Positions 35,682 to 44,250 of a DNA stretch of 64,000 nt are shown in pieces. The notes under the pieces are model-generated. The model worked only from the letters and a program-made list of their open reading frames with translations. It was not told the DNA's origin and ran no database searches. Origin of the DNA: Solobacterium sp. UBA1761 (GTDB lineage Bacteria > Bacillota_I > Bacilli_A > Erysipelotrichales > Erysipelotrichaceae); assembly GCA_002315565.1 (NCBI GenBank), contig DCHD01000002.1, forward strand, positions 1 through 64,000, read 5' to 3'. The first letter of the stretch is position 1, and every line of letters starts with the position of its first letter. Made by a program: the position numbers and the translations under genes.

Positions 35682-36365
35682 CAGCAGTATTTTACTGATT
35701 TGAAAGCTGAAATAAACAGAGAGATTCCACTTGATGCGGATTCCCTTTATCATCTCAAAAAAGTATTAAGAAAACAGAATGGCTGGAATTTCAGAATAGC
35801 TGATTGTACAGGTACAATCTATCTTGCCGAACTGAATGGAGATTGTGCCTTAATAAAAGAAAATACCCATGAGAATAATGAACTGGATACAGATATAACC
35901 GTTATTCTGGCGCTTGTAAAATCAGACAAGTTTGAAATGAGTCTGCAGAAACTGACTGAACTCGGAGTAAAAAGAATTGTTCCTTATAATGCCAGAAGAT
36001 CAGTTGTTGAAATAACCAAAAATTCAAAACTTGACCGTTTCAGAAAAATTGTCAAAGAAGCAAGTGAACAGTCTCACAGAAACATCATTCCTGAAGTATG
36101 TGAAGCAGTAAATCTGAAAGATATCAGGAATTATATGTCAAAGAATAACTACATCGCTTATGAAAAGGAAGACGAAAAGTTTTCTGATATTGACTGTAAA
36201 GAATCGGTAACCGTGGTTATCGGACCTGAAGGCGGTTTTGAACCGGCTGAATTTGAAAAATTCAGAAAGCTTGGCTTTAAATCAATAAGTCTTGGCAAGA
36301 GAATACTGCGTGCAGAAACAGCTGCAATTTTTATGACATCACTGATTGTTGCGAAAAATCTATGA
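35679..36365 (+). CDS. rsmE: 16S rRNA uridine-1498 N3-methyltransferase
   Basis: SPOUT methyltransferase modifying U1498 of 16S rRNA. The 228-aa protein has an N-terminal PUA-like domain (LKKVLRKQNGWNFRIADC), the central EMSLQKLTELGVKRIVPY segment, EASEQSHRNIIPEV, and the knot motifs VVIGPEGGFEPAEFE and LGKRILRAETAAI. The ATG at 35679 is chosen over a TTG at 35661 because the latter overlaps the promoter and terminator. It overlaps mtaB by four bases. Confidence 0.95.
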   Translation: MQQYFTDLKAEINREIPLDADSLYHLKKVLRKQNGWNFRIADCTGTIYLAELNGDCALIKENTHENNELDTDITVILALVKSDKFEMSLQKLTELGVKRIVPYNARRSVVEITKNSKLDRFRKIVKEASEQSHRNIIPEVCEAVNLKDIRNYMSKNNYIAYEKEDEKFSDIDCKESVTVVIGPEGGFEPAEFEKFRKLGFKSISLGKRILRAETAAIFMTSLIVAKNL

Positions 36366-37627
36366 AAACATATGCAAAGATGGTACTGGGATGCAAGGTC
36401 AATGACTATGAAGCTACCTGCATCACCAATGAAATGGACAGACACTTTATAGAAGTGTCTTTTAATGAAAAAGCAGATATCTATCTGATTTTTACCTGTT
36501 GTGTAACAAATGTTGCTGAAGCAAAGACGCGAAAGTTCTTTCATAAAGCCAGAAGACTTAATCCTGACGGTTATATCGTTGCGATTGGCTGCCTGTCTCA
36601 GATTAAAGGAGATACCGAGGATTTTAAAGATGTCGATCTGATAATCGGATCAAGCAAAAAAGATAAAGCAGTCGAAATGATTATTGAAGGTTATAAAGGC
36701 TCTCAAGTAGAAAACAGGCAGGTTTTTGAATATGAAAACCTATCTGTTGATGACTATCCAGGTAAATCCAGAGCCTTCCTGAAGATTCAGGATGGCTGTA
36801 ACCAGTTCTGCACTTATTGCGTAATTCCTTATACAAGAGGCAGAGAAAGAAGCCTTGACCATAAAGAAGTATTAAACTATGCAAAAAAACTGGAGAATTC
36901 TTATGAGGAAATAGTTCTGACAGGCATACATACAGGAAGATATTTTGATGGTGAATATCATCTTGTTGATTTACTGAAAATGCTTCTTGAAAAAACAAAG
37001 CTTAAGACAATAAGACTGTCTTCAATTGAAATGACTGAAGTAACAGATGAAATAATTGAGCTGATGAAAAACTCTGATGGCAGAATTGCTCATCATCTGC
37101 ATATACCCGTACAGGCCATGTCTGATGATGTGCTCAAGGATATGCATAGACCATACACAATTGAAGAATTCATCAAGAGAATCGAATATATCAGAATTAA
37201 ATTGCCTGATGTAGCAATTTCAACAGATCTGATTGTCGGGTTTCCTGGTGAAACAGACGAAATATTCAATGACTCTTTAAAAAATATGGATAAAATCAGA
37301 TTTTCTTTCATCCATGTATTCCCTTATTCCAAAAAAGAGGGAACAGTTGCTGAAAAGATGAAGAATCATGTTCATCCTGATACAAAGAAGGCTAGAGTTA
37401 AAACAATTGAAAATACCGAGAAAAAATATACTCTTGAATACAACAGGTCTTTTATCGGAAAGGACGTAGAAGTACTTATTGAGAAAACCGATGAAGAATA
37501 TTCATATGGATATTCAAAACAGTATTTCTATGTGAAATCAAAAACAAAACTGAATGTTGGTTCATTATATAAGATAAGAATTGATGAAGTTAATGAAAGT
37601 GAGATAATTGGAACGTATGTATCTTGA
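36362..37627 (+). CDS. mtaB: tRNA t6A37 methylthiotransferase MtaB
   Basis: Radical-SAM methylthiotransferase converting t6A to ms2t6A at tRNA position 37. The 421-aa protein has an N-terminal UPF0004 domain with GCKVNDYEA, the radical-SAM cluster motif DGCNQFCTYCVIPYTRGRERS near residue 145, and a C-terminal TRAM domain. rsmE-mtaB is a common Bacillota pair. The 3' end overlaps the following gene. Confidence 0.95.
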   Translation: MKTYAKMVLGCKVNDYEATCITNEMDRHFIEVSFNEKADIYLIFTCCVTNVAEAKTRKFFHKARRLNPDGYIVAIGCLSQIKGDTEDFKDVDLIIGSSKKDKAVEMIIEGYKGSQVENRQVFEYENLSVDDYPGKSRAFLKIQDGCNQFCTYCVIPYTRGRERSLDHKEVLNYAKKLENSYEEIVLTGIHTGRYFDGEYHLVDLLKMLLEKTKLKTIRLSSIEMTEVTDEIIELMKNSDGRIAHHLHIPVQAMSDDVLKDMHRPYTIEEFIKRIEYIRIKLPDVAISTDLIVGFPGETDEIFNDSLKNMDKIRFSFIHVFPYSKKEGTVAEKMKNHVHPDTKKARVKTIENTEKKYTLEYNRSFIGKDVEVLIEKTDEEYSYGYSKQYFYVKSKTKLNVGSLYKIRIDEVNESEIIGTYVS

Positions 37628-39074
37628 TCAGATATTTTCAAAAGCTCCGCATATAGAAATCAATCAGTTGTCGACAGATTCAAGAATGCCTATGAACAAT
37701 GCTATTTTCTTCTGTATTGAAGGAGTTGTTTATGATGGCCACAAGTTTGTTGAACAGGCTATAGTCAATGGCGCAAAAGTTGTTATCTATGAAAAAGATA
37801 TTGATACAACGCTTAATGCGATTTTTATCCGCGTAAATGATGTTGTTGAAGTACTTTTAAAGGTGGCTGACGCTTTCTATGGACATCCAGCGAACGGTAT
37901 GGATACTTATGTTGTGTCTGGCTGCTATGGAAAGTCTATGGTCAACTATCTTCTAAGGGAAGTGCTTTTACGTTTTGAAAAGACCGGAACAGTAGGCGAA
38001 AGAGGAATTGACGATGGACTTGGTTACTACATTAATCCAGCCAGAACGCTTTCGATAATCGATCTGTTCAGAACTCTTAACAAAATGAAGAACAACAACA
38101 TTACTTCTGCCGTTTTTGAATCATCCGTCATGAATCTTTCATACAGAAAGCTTGATGGAATAAAACCGAAAGCTTTTATTTATACTGTTACAGGTGAAGA
38201 ATCCTTAGAATTCAGAGAAATGAACAAAGACTATGAAAAGTCACTGTTTGAATATATGTCGTCTTTGCCAAGAGAGACACAGATGATCATCAACGCTGAT
38301 GATATTCTTTATAAAGACATGATGCTGAACACATCAAACAGATATATATCATATGGCTGTTCCGATTCAGCGGATTTAAGAATAACTTCTGTAGCATTAA
38401 GTGCAGAACACAGTTCTTTCAATATAATTTACGGAAACGACAAATATCACATAGAAAGTAAACTGGTAGGAATTTCTTCTGTATACAATATTGCTGCTGT
38501 TCTTGCTGCACTATCACTTAAATATCCGATGAATCAGCTTATTGAAGTTATTTCAGAAATCAAACCTTTTGCAGGGTGCTGTCAGCAGATTGATGAAGGT
38601 CAGAATTTCCACGTAATAATTGATGGAGCAAGTTCATTCCAGACAATTTCAAGAGTATACAGTTTTGCCAAGCTCATCTCTAAAGGAAAGAAGATAATTG
38701 CTGTTGTTCCTGTCAATTATATTGATAACGCCGTAAAACTGAATGATCTTATGTATCTGTCCCAGGATGTATGTTCACTTATCATACTTACAAGTGGAGA
38801 TACATATGGAAAAGATATTTCAGATCTTCTTAACAAGGCTGAAAAAGCTGTTACAAAAACCAAGTGTGTTGTAATCAACGACAGACAGTCTGCTATTGAA
38901 GTAGCACTTGATTCGGCAAACAGCGAAGATATTGTATTGCTGCTTGGAAAGGGTGAAGAAAACTTTATTTATAAACAGAATGGTAAAGTTCATTACGATA
39001 CAGATGAGGTTATTACCAGAAATTATCTTAAAAGGATGAATGATACGTCTTTGGATGCATATTTTGATTTGTAA
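37617..39074 (+). CDS. Degenerate Mur-ligase-like protein (MurE-like pseudoenzyme)
   Basis: A 485-aa protein with the full-length layout of MurE-type UDP-MurNAc ligases: an N-terminal domain (LSTDSRMPMNNAIFFCIEG), a P-loop, a central domain and a C-terminal domain. Key motifs are altered. The P-loop is SGCYGKSM instead of GTNGKTT, the DHLDYH region reads EESLEFREM, the GRME-type motif reads GCCQQ, and DNPR reads GDTYG. Ligase activity is therefore doubtful. The ATG at 37617 is preferred to an in-frame TTG nine bases upstream. Role unknown; a regulatory or substrate-binding paralogue is possible. Confidence 0.75.
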   Translation: MYLDQIFSKAPHIEINQLSTDSRMPMNNAIFFCIEGVVYDGHKFVEQAIVNGAKVVIYEKDIDTTLNAIFIRVNDVVEVLLKVADAFYGHPANGMDTYVVSGCYGKSMVNYLLREVLLRFEKTGTVGERGIDDGLGYYINPARTLSIIDLFRTLNKMKNNNITSAVFESSVMNLSYRKLDGIKPKAFIYTVTGEESLEFREMNKDYEKSLFEYMSSLPRETQMIINADDILYKDMMLNTSNRYISYGCSDSADLRITSVALSAEHSSFNIIYGNDKYHIESKLVGISSVYNIAAVLAALSLKYPMNQLIEVISEIKPFAGCCQQIDEGQNFHVIIDGASSFQTISRVYSFAKLISKGKKIIAVVPVNYIDNAVKLNDLMYLSQDVCSLIILTSGDTYGKDISDLLNKAEKAVTKTKCVVINDRQSAIEVALDSANSEDIVLLLGKGEENFIYKQNGKVHYDTDEVITRNYLKRMNDTSLDAYFDL

Positions 39075-39096
39075 TTTAAAAAACTTATGTTAAAAT
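39068..39096 (+). promoter_or_regulatory. rpsU promoter
   Basis: TTTGTA (39068-39073), a 17-base spacer, and TAAAAT (39091-39096) preceded by TGT (extended -10). The -35 overlaps the stop codon of the preceding gene. Confidence 0.7.
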
Positions 39097-39127
39097 AGAA
39101 ATTGCCGAAAAAAGGGGGTGTAATTGC

Positions 39128-39307
39128 ATGGCTAGAGTTATCGTTAAAGAATCTGAACAACTTGATGACGCATTAAGAAGATTCAAGAGACAGGTATCTC
39201 GTAATGGCACTCTTCTTGAAGTAAGAAAGAGAGAATATTACGTAAAACCTGGCGTTAAGAAAAGACTTAAGCAGGAAGCTGCTCGTAAGGCTAGACGTTC
39301 TAAATAG
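39128..39307 (+). CDS. rpsU: 30S ribosomal protein S21
   Basis: Small-subunit protein S21, 59 aa, too short for many gene callers. It begins [19 protein letters not shown], continues with a [20 protein letters not shown] segment and ends with a basic KARRSK tail, all typical of S21. A GGGGG ribosome-binding site lies 7-8 bases upstream. It has its own promoter and terminator. In other Bacillota rpsU is followed by yqeY, which is absent here; phoH follows instead. Confidence 0.96.
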   Translation: MARVIVKESEQLDDALRRFKRQVSRNGTLLEVRKREYYVKPGVKKRLKQEAARKARRSK

Positions 39308-39314
39308 TTCAATT

Positions 39315-39342
39315 AAATCAGTTCAAATGAACTGATTTTTTT
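39315..39342 (+). terminator. Terminator after rpsU
   Basis: A 10-bp perfect stem (39315-39324 with 39329-39338, AAAT loop) and a T-run to 39342. The phoH -10 box begins two bases later. Confidence 0.9.
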
Positions 39343-39343
39343 A

Positions 39344-39358
39344 TATAATTTAGGTATG
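39344..39358 (+). promoter_or_regulatory. phoH -10 box predicting a leaderless transcript
   Basis: TATAAT (39344-39349) ends six bases before the ATG at 39356. There is no Shine-Dalgarno; the -35 would fall in the terminator hairpin. Confidence 0.6.
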
Positions 39359-40267
39359 TATACATTTGACATTTCAAAACTGACAAGTGAAGAAATAAAG
39401 GAACTGGCTGGAGTTAACGATGAAAACCTGAAGTTTTTGTCTGAAACATACAGAACAGACATAGTATTAAGAGACAATGAAATCAAATTTTTAAGTGATG
39501 ATGAAGAACTTTTCAAAAAGTTCAAAAGTCATCTTGAAAGAGTAATTGCCAATGAGGATATTTCATATGACTCAATCAAACAGTCATATAAAGACAAGGA
39601 TTGTTTCTTTCTTGATAAAGTACTGGGATATACTTTTTCCGGTAAACCAGTAAAGCCAAGAACACTCAATCAGTATAAATTATCAGAAGCAATCAGAAAT
39701 TCTGAGCTGGTATTTGCGATAGGTCCGGCAGGAACCGGCAAAACTTATATTGCCATTCTTGAAGCTGTTAAAGCCTATAAGGAAGGCCAGGTTAAAAAGA
39801 TAATTCTCACGCGTCCTGCAGTAGAGGCAGGTGAGTCACTGGGATTTCTTCCAGGAGATTTAAAAGAAAAGATTGACCCGTACCTGATGCCTTTGTATGA
39901 TTCGCTTTATGACATTATGGGACAGGAAACAACAGAAAAACTGATTGAAAAAGAAGTTATTGAAGTACTTCCTCTTGCCTATATGCGCGGAAGAACACTT
40001 AATGAGGCATTTGTGATACTTGATGAATCACAGAATACAACAAAATCTCAGATGCTTATGTTTCTGACCCGTCTTGGTAAAGATTCAAAGATGGTTGTCA
40101 ATGGTGATGTAACTCAGATTGATCTGAACATCGCTAAAAACAAATCAGGTCTTATAGTGGCTAAAGAGAAACTTGCCAGAGTAAAGAAGATTAAGTTTAT
40201 AGAGTTTACGAACAATGATATTGTACGTAATCCGCTTGTACAGATGATAATAGAAAATTTTGAATGA
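39356..40267 (+). CDS. phoH: PhoH-like ATPase
   Basis: A 303-aa P-loop ATPase of the PhoH/YqfG-neighbour family, linked to RNA metabolism and often found beside ybeY. Walker A is GPAGTGKTYIA near residue 124, and the Walker B-like segment is FVILDESQNTT. The LTRPAVEAGESLGFLPGD motif is highly typical. An N-terminal KH-like segment precedes the ATPase core. ybeY, its frequent partner, is not adjacent; rdgB follows. Confidence 0.93.
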   Translation: MYTFDISKLTSEEIKELAGVNDENLKFLSETYRTDIVLRDNEIKFLSDDEELFKKFKSHLERVIANEDISYDSIKQSYKDKDCFFLDKVLGYTFSGKPVKPRTLNQYKLSEAIRNSELVFAIGPAGTGKTYIAILEAVKAYKEGQVKKIILTRPAVEAGESLGFLPGDLKEKIDPYLMPLYDSLYDIMGQETTEKLIEKEVIEVLPLAYMRGRTLNEAFVILDESQNTTKSQMLMFLTRLGKDSKMVVNGDVTQIDLNIAKNKSGLIVAKEKLARVKKIKFIEFTNNDIVRNPLVQMIIENFE

Positions 40268-40268
40268 T

Positions 40269-40844
40269 ATGGATAAATTATTTATAGCTTCCAGCAATGC
40301 ACATAAAATAAAAGAAATCAGAAAGATCCTCAGTGATAACGGTTTTAATACTGAAGTATTATGTCCGAAGGATTTCAACGACTTTGAAGAAGTGATTGAG
40401 GATGGTTTTACATTTAAAGAAAACGCTGAAATCAAAGCCAGATATTATTACGGTAAGTATCATCTTCCGACTCTTGCTGATGATTCAGGAATCTGTATTG
40501 ATTATTTCGGTGGTTTTCCTGGACTTCATTCAGCGAGATTTCTTGGACAGTATGAAACTTATGAGAAAAACGAAATCATTCTGAAAATGATGAAGGGCAT
40601 AAAGAACAGGAAAGCGCATTATATATGCGGACTTGTTTATATGGACGAAAATGGTTCCAGATATTATGAAGGCAGATTTGATGGAGAAATATCAACTTAT
40701 CAGAACGGAACAGAAGGTTTTGGCTACGATCCGATATTCTATCTTCCTGAATATGGCAAAAACGCAGCCGAAATAAAAGGAATCAAAGATACGACAGGGC
40801 ACAGATTCCAGGCATTAAGCAAATGGATACAAGACATAAAATAA
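40269..40844 (+). CDS. rdgB: XTP/dITP diphosphatase
   Basis: House-cleaning pyrophosphatase that hydrolyses non-canonical purine triphosphates (XTP, ITP, dITP). The 191-aa protein starts KLFIASSNAHKIKEI and carries TFKENAEIKARYYY, the ADDSGICIDYFGG metal-binding motif, EGFGYDPIFYLPE and GHRFQALSKW. The ATG at 40269 matches the family N-terminus; a TTG at 40260 would add three residues and overlap phoH. The next gene overlaps its end by 22 bases. Confidence 0.95.
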   Translation: MDKLFIASSNAHKIKEIRKILSDNGFNTEVLCPKDFNDFEEVIEDGFTFKENAEIKARYYYGKYHLPTLADDSGICIDYFGGFPGLHSARFLGQYETYEKNEIILKMMKGIKNRKAHYICGLVYMDENGSRYYEGRFDGEISTYQNGTEGFGYDPIFYLPEYGKNAAEIKGIKDTTGHRFQALSKWIQDIK

Positions 40845-41512
40845 GCACCATTTTAAGGCCACTGACCTTTATTCTTTTGTGTATAGTAATAATAATCACA
40901 ACGATAGATCTGTGCTGTTTTGACCGTGATTTTTATACTGAAGAATATATTAAATCAGATACGGCTTCAGTCATAAAAACAAGTGAAGAAAATCTAGAAA
41001 AGATGACCGATGTGGTTCTTGAATATCTTAAAGATAAAGATAAGACCATGGATTTAAGACTTATGGTAAACGGTAAAGTACAGGAAGTATTTTCTGTTAG
41101 AGCAAAGACACATATGATCGATGTGAGAAATCTCTATCTTAATGCGCTAGAAATAAGAAATATTGCATTGGTAATGTTGACTGTCTGCGTAATAGGAATG
41201 GCGCTGTTAAAAGAAAAACCAGCAGAACTTCTGAAGTCATACATTTCTGTATTGAAGTGGATGGGTTTTATCTTTACAGGTATAGGCGTATTTGCGCTTG
41301 TTGACTTCAATACATTCTGGATCGGATTTCATAAACTGTTATTCACCAATGATCTCTGGCTTCTTGACTATGACGATGTACTTGTCAACATGGTTAATGA
41401 AACATTCTTTTTTGACCTTGTCATTAAAATAGTTGTTATTATACTTTTGTCATTTATTCTGATATATTCATTACTGTATATAGGGAAAAGAGTTATTAAA
41501 TATGAAGATTAA
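40823..41512 (+). CDS. Integral membrane protein, DUF1461/TIGR01906-like
   Basis: A 229-aa protein with four predicted membrane helices (about 15-32, 110-128, 145-162 and 198-222). A soluble stretch lies between the first two, and FHKLLFTNDLWLLDYDDVL sits before the last. That motif fits the TIGR01906/DUF1461 family of uncharacterised membrane proteins. Function is unknown. It overlaps rdgB and trmL, so it belongs to the phoH operon. Confidence 0.75.
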   Translation: MDTRHKISTILRPLTFILLCIVIIITTIDLCCFDRDFYTEEYIKSDTASVIKTSEENLEKMTDVVLEYLKDKDKTMDLRLMVNGKVQEVFSVRAKTHMIDVRNLYLNALEIRNIALVMLTVCVIGMALLKEKPAELLKSYISVLKWMGFIFTGIGVFALVDFNTFWIGFHKLLFTNDLWLLDYDDVLVNMVNETFFFDLVIKIVVIILLSFILIYSLLYIGKRVIKYED

Positions 41513-42017
41513 TGTAGTATTGTATGAACCGGAAATTCCACAGAACACAGGTAATATTATACGTACCTGCAGTGCTTTTGAAATGTCACTGCATCTGATT
41601 GAGCCACTTGGATTTGAACTTGATGAGAAACATCTGAGACGTGCAGGAATGGATTATGTTGAAACACTTGATTATCATCTCTATCCAAACTGGGAGGCAT
41701 TCTACAGCACGCATAAAGATAAGGGACAGTTTGTCTATTTTTCAAGATATGGAATGCAGTCATTTGAAAACTGTGTATTTGACACAAATGCTGAAGAAAT
41801 CTTCATTCTTTTCGGTAAAGAATCAACCGGTATACCCCGTGATATATTGAAAAATCATCTTGAAGAAACATACAGACTGCCAATGAAGGCAAGTGCCAGA
41901 AGCCTGAATCTTTCAAACTGTGTGGCAATCGGCGCATTTGAATGTTTAAGACAGGTTGGCTTTTCTGACTTATCAAAAGTTGAAGTAATCAAGGGCGAAG
42001 ACTGGCTTTTGAAGTAA
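41502..42017 (+). CDS. trmL: tRNA (cytidine/uridine-34 2'-O)-methyltransferase
   Basis: SPOUT-class methyltransferase modifying the wobble nucleotide of tRNA-Leu. The 171-aa protein begins with NVVLYEPEIPQNTGNIIRTC and has LFGKESTGIP and the knot-forming LPMKASARSLNLSNCVAIG. Length is slightly above the E. coli enzyme. It overlaps the preceding membrane protein gene by 11 bases and ends the phoH operon. Confidence 0.95.
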   Translation: MKINVVLYEPEIPQNTGNIIRTCSAFEMSLHLIEPLGFELDEKHLRRAGMDYVETLDYHLYPNWEAFYSTHKDKGQFVYFSRYGMQSFENCVFDTNAEEIFILFGKESTGIPRDILKNHLEETYRLPMKASARSLNLSNCVAIGAFECLRQVGFSDLSKVEVIKGEDWLLK

Positions 42018-42035
42018 TGGTATAATGGCGTTATG
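42018..42035 (+). promoter_or_regulatory. Extended -10 promoter predicting a leaderless transcript
   Basis: TGG plus TATAAT (42021-42026) ends six bases before the ATG at 42033, with no Shine-Dalgarno. It begins one base after the trmL stop codon. Confidence 0.65.
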
Positions 42036-42875
42036 AAATTCAGACAGTGTTTACTATTTATGTTTGTGACAGTCATCTTCCTGACTTGTTTTTGTGTCAT
42101 CAACAGCAAGTATGACCGTCTTTCACGTTATCCATATGAAGATGAAAATGCCAGATATCTCATAAAGAAGTACATGAGTGATGAAGATATTGAGTACATT
42201 ATTGATTATGCAATCACACCAGGTTACTTCATTAAATATATCGAATGTCCTGATTTTAATATCTATCATGTTGATGCCTACGACAAAGCAGGTGCTTTTT
42301 ATTGGTATGCAGATAAAAATGATGTTGTAAAGCTGGTTGAAACTATCTACAATTTCGACAACAGTGAAGATATTGATTACTATATGTCACTTTTGGGAAA
42401 TTATCATTTTGATGAAATGAGTTATTATCTTAACCACCAGGATGAATTTGAAGGCCTGATGCTTTCAGATAATCCATCCGAATTCTCTGATGAGATTGAA
42501 AGTGATAAAACAGTCGGTATATATGCACCTAGAGATATGTTTGCAAATGGCAATGTTGTATTAAATGAAAATGCATTATATGCATATGAAACTTCATTAA
42601 ATGAAATAAATGAAACTTTCAATTGCAGTAATTTCGGTGGTATCAAGGAATCTGACAGTTATCTTTCATATAAAGATCTGAAAGAAAGAAATGCCAACCC
42701 AGGCAGAAATATTCATCAGCTTGGAAACTCTGTTGATATTGATCTGAGTAACTCCATATTCCTTAACAACGCTGATTATGTCACTATGAAAGATATTTTT
42801 GAAAGTCATGGCTTTGAGATTGATGAATGTATGTTTTCAGAATTTCATCTGACCTATAAAGGTGATATTCAATGA
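42033..42875 (+). CDS. Membrane-anchored D,D-carboxypeptidase-like protein (peptidase M15, VanY type)
   Basis: A 280-aa protein with an N-terminal hydrophobic anchor or signal (about 5-24) and a C-terminal M15B peptidase domain. The zinc-site motifs are HQLGNSVDID (His and Asp) and SEFHLTY (second His with upstream Glu). Such enzymes trim the terminal D-Ala of peptidoglycan stems. The middle region (30-180) is of no recognised family. It overlaps the metallophosphoesterase gene by four bases. Confidence 0.82.
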   Translation: MKFRQCLLFMFVTVIFLTCFCVINSKYDRLSRYPYEDENARYLIKKYMSDEDIEYIIDYAITPGYFIKYIECPDFNIYHVDAYDKAGAFYWYADKNDVVKLVETIYNFDNSEDIDYYMSLLGNYHFDEMSYYLNHQDEFEGLMLSDNPSEFSDEIESDKTVGIYAPRDMFANGNVVLNENALYAYETSLNEINETFNCSNFGGIKESDSYLSYKDLKERNANPGRNIHQLGNSVDIDLSNSIFLNNADYVTMKDIFESHGFEIDECMFSEFHLTYKGDIQ

Positions 42876-43336
42876 TCAGAATTGTTTTGGCCAGTGACAA
42901 TCATCAGGACATGGATTCTATCAGAAAAATACTTAAAGCTGAGCCTCAGGCTGATTATTATCTGCACTGTGGTGATTCATGTCTTACAAAAGATGAAATG
43001 AGACCTTTCATTTCAGTCAGGGGTAACAATGACTACAATGGTGATTTTGAAAAACTCAGAACTGTAAAAATAGGGGACCACAATATTTTACTGATTCATG
43101 GCCACCATGAGATCTATTATGATTCATTTGAAACACTTGCTGGTATTGCCAGAAATCATGACTGTGACATTGTGTTCTTTGGCCATACTCACAGATATAC
43201 CGATATTACATATGACGGTATTAGAATGATTAATCCCGGTTCAACATATTACAACCGTGATCTATCAAAACCATGCTATGCAGTTGTAACTATTGATGGT
43301 GAAAAGATAACAGCAGAAAAGAAAGAAATTGCTTGA
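42872..43336 (+). CDS. Metallophosphoesterase, YfcE/MJ0936 family
   Basis: A 154-aa calcineurin-like phosphodiesterase with all metal motifs present: ASDNHQ, HCGDS, GNND, HGHH and FGHTH. Family members hydrolyse phosphodiesters or cyclic nucleotides; the physiological substrate is unknown. In several Bacillota this gene follows rdgB directly; here it is separated by three genes. Confidence 0.9.
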   Translation: MIRIVLASDNHQDMDSIRKILKAEPQADYYLHCGDSCLTKDEMRPFISVRGNNDYNGDFEKLRTVKIGDHNILLIHGHHEIYYDSFETLAGIARNHDCDIVFFGHTHRYTDITYDGIRMINPGSTYYNRDLSKPCYAVVTIDGEKITAEKKEIA

Positions 43337-43361
43337 TTTATTCAGGTGATATTGTTATTAT
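43333..43361 (+). promoter_or_regulatory. infC operon promoter
   Basis: TTGATT (43333-43338), a 17-base spacer and TATTAT (43356-43361) preceded by TGT (extended -10). Predicted start is near 43368. The -35 overlaps the stop of the preceding gene. Confidence 0.75.
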
Positions 43362-43367
43362 ATTAGA

Positions 43368-43493
43368 GCAATAAAAAGATTGTAGAAAGTAGAAGACCAC
43401 TTCTCGCCTGATTTCCTTAAGGGAATGGGCCAAATGTTACAGACTCTAGTATATGTAATGTTAAGTGGGCTTTGTCTCGCTTTTTATTTAGTT
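43368..43493 (+). ncRNA. L20-type leader RNA of infC-rpmI-rplT
   Basis: A leader of about 130 bases with two exclusive pairings. AGAAG (43391-43395) can pair with CTTCT (43400-43404). Alternatively CCACTT (43397-43402) pairs over a distance with AAGTGG (43463-43468), just before GTCTCGC and a T-run (43481-43485). A middle hairpin forms around TTTCCTTAAGGGAA. Known L20 leaders repress or attenuate this operon when L20 binds an rRNA-like fold. Position and layout fit; no covariance search was possible. Confidence 0.7.
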
Positions 43494-43506
43494 GGAGGTG
43501 CTATTT

Positions 43507-44031
43507 ATTACAAGGAAAAACCAGAATGACGATTTAGTCAATGAAAGTATTCGTTTCAAAGAAGTGTTCCTGATCGGTCCAAATGGAGAACAGATGGGAA
43601 CAATGTCAAAGTGGGATGCACTTAATAAGGCTCAGGAAGAAAACCTGGACTTACTGTGTGTAGCTCCAAACGCTCAGCCACCCGTATGCAAGATGGTTGA
43701 TTATGGAAGATATCGTTTCGAACAGCAGAAGAAGGCTAAAGAAGCAAAGAAGAAACAGGCAGTTACAGAACTTAAACCTTTACGTTTATCACCTGTAATT
43801 GACACAAACGACTTTAACACCAAACTTAAACAGGCAACTGGCTGGGTTAATGAAGGTAAAAAGGTCAAAGTTGATATGCGTTTCAGAGGTCGTATGATGA
43901 CTCGTCAGGAAGTTGGTATCAAGATTATGAATGAGTTCATTGAAAAAATGTCAGAGATTGCCGTGGTTGATAAACAGCCAAAACTAGAAGGCAATATCAT
44001 GTCCTGTACATTAACACCTAAAAAGAAATAG
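43507..44031 (+). CDS. infC: Translation initiation factor IF-3
   Basis: IF-3 keeps 30S subunits free and checks start-codon pairing. The 174-aa protein has NDDLVNESIRFKEVFLIGPNG, CVAPNAQPPVCKMVDYGRYR and the KVKVDMRFRGRMMTRQE motif. The start is taken as ATT at 43507: GGAGG lies 8 bases upstream at 43494-43498, and IF-3 genes commonly use AUU for self-regulation. A TTG at 43492 would lie before the ribosome-binding site and is rejected. Confidence 0.95.
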   Translation: MTRKNQNDDLVNESIRFKEVFLIGPNGEQMGTMSKWDALNKAQEENLDLLCVAPNAQPPVCKMVDYGRYRFEQQKKAKEAKKKQAVTELKPLRLSPVIDTNDFNTKLKQATGWVNEGKKVKVDMRFRGRMMTRQEVGIKIMNEFIEKMSEIAVVDKQPKLEGNIMSCTLTPKKK

Positions 44032-44043
44032 GAGGGTAAACAA

Positions 44044-44238
44044 ATGCCAAAGATGAAAACAAAAAAGACCTTTGCCAAGAGAGTTAAAGTAACTGGCACA
44101 GGCAAGTTAGCTAGACATCACAACTTTACAAGCCACTTTGCAGCTAACAAAACACACAAACAGAAGGTTCAGTTAAGAAAGGCCGGCCTGGTATCTCAGT
44201 CAGACTACAAGAGAGACAAGGCATTACTTCAGGGATAG
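44044..44238 (+). CDS. rpmI: 50S ribosomal protein L35
   Basis: Large-subunit protein L35, 64 aa, beginning [20 protein letters not shown] and containing the basic [11 protein letters not shown] segment. A GGAGGG ribosome-binding site lies upstream. It is the middle gene of infC-rpmI-rplT, with short 12-base gaps on both sides. Confidence 0.97.
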   Translation: MPKMKTKKTFAKRVKVTGTGKLARHHNFTSHFAANKTHKQKVQLRKAGLVSQSDYKRDKALLQG

Positions 44239-44250
44239 GAGGAATAAACA

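Noticed and set aside
43492..43506. TTG start for infC
   Set aside because: It lies before the GGAGG site; the AUU at 43507 has correct spacing and matches IF-3 practice.
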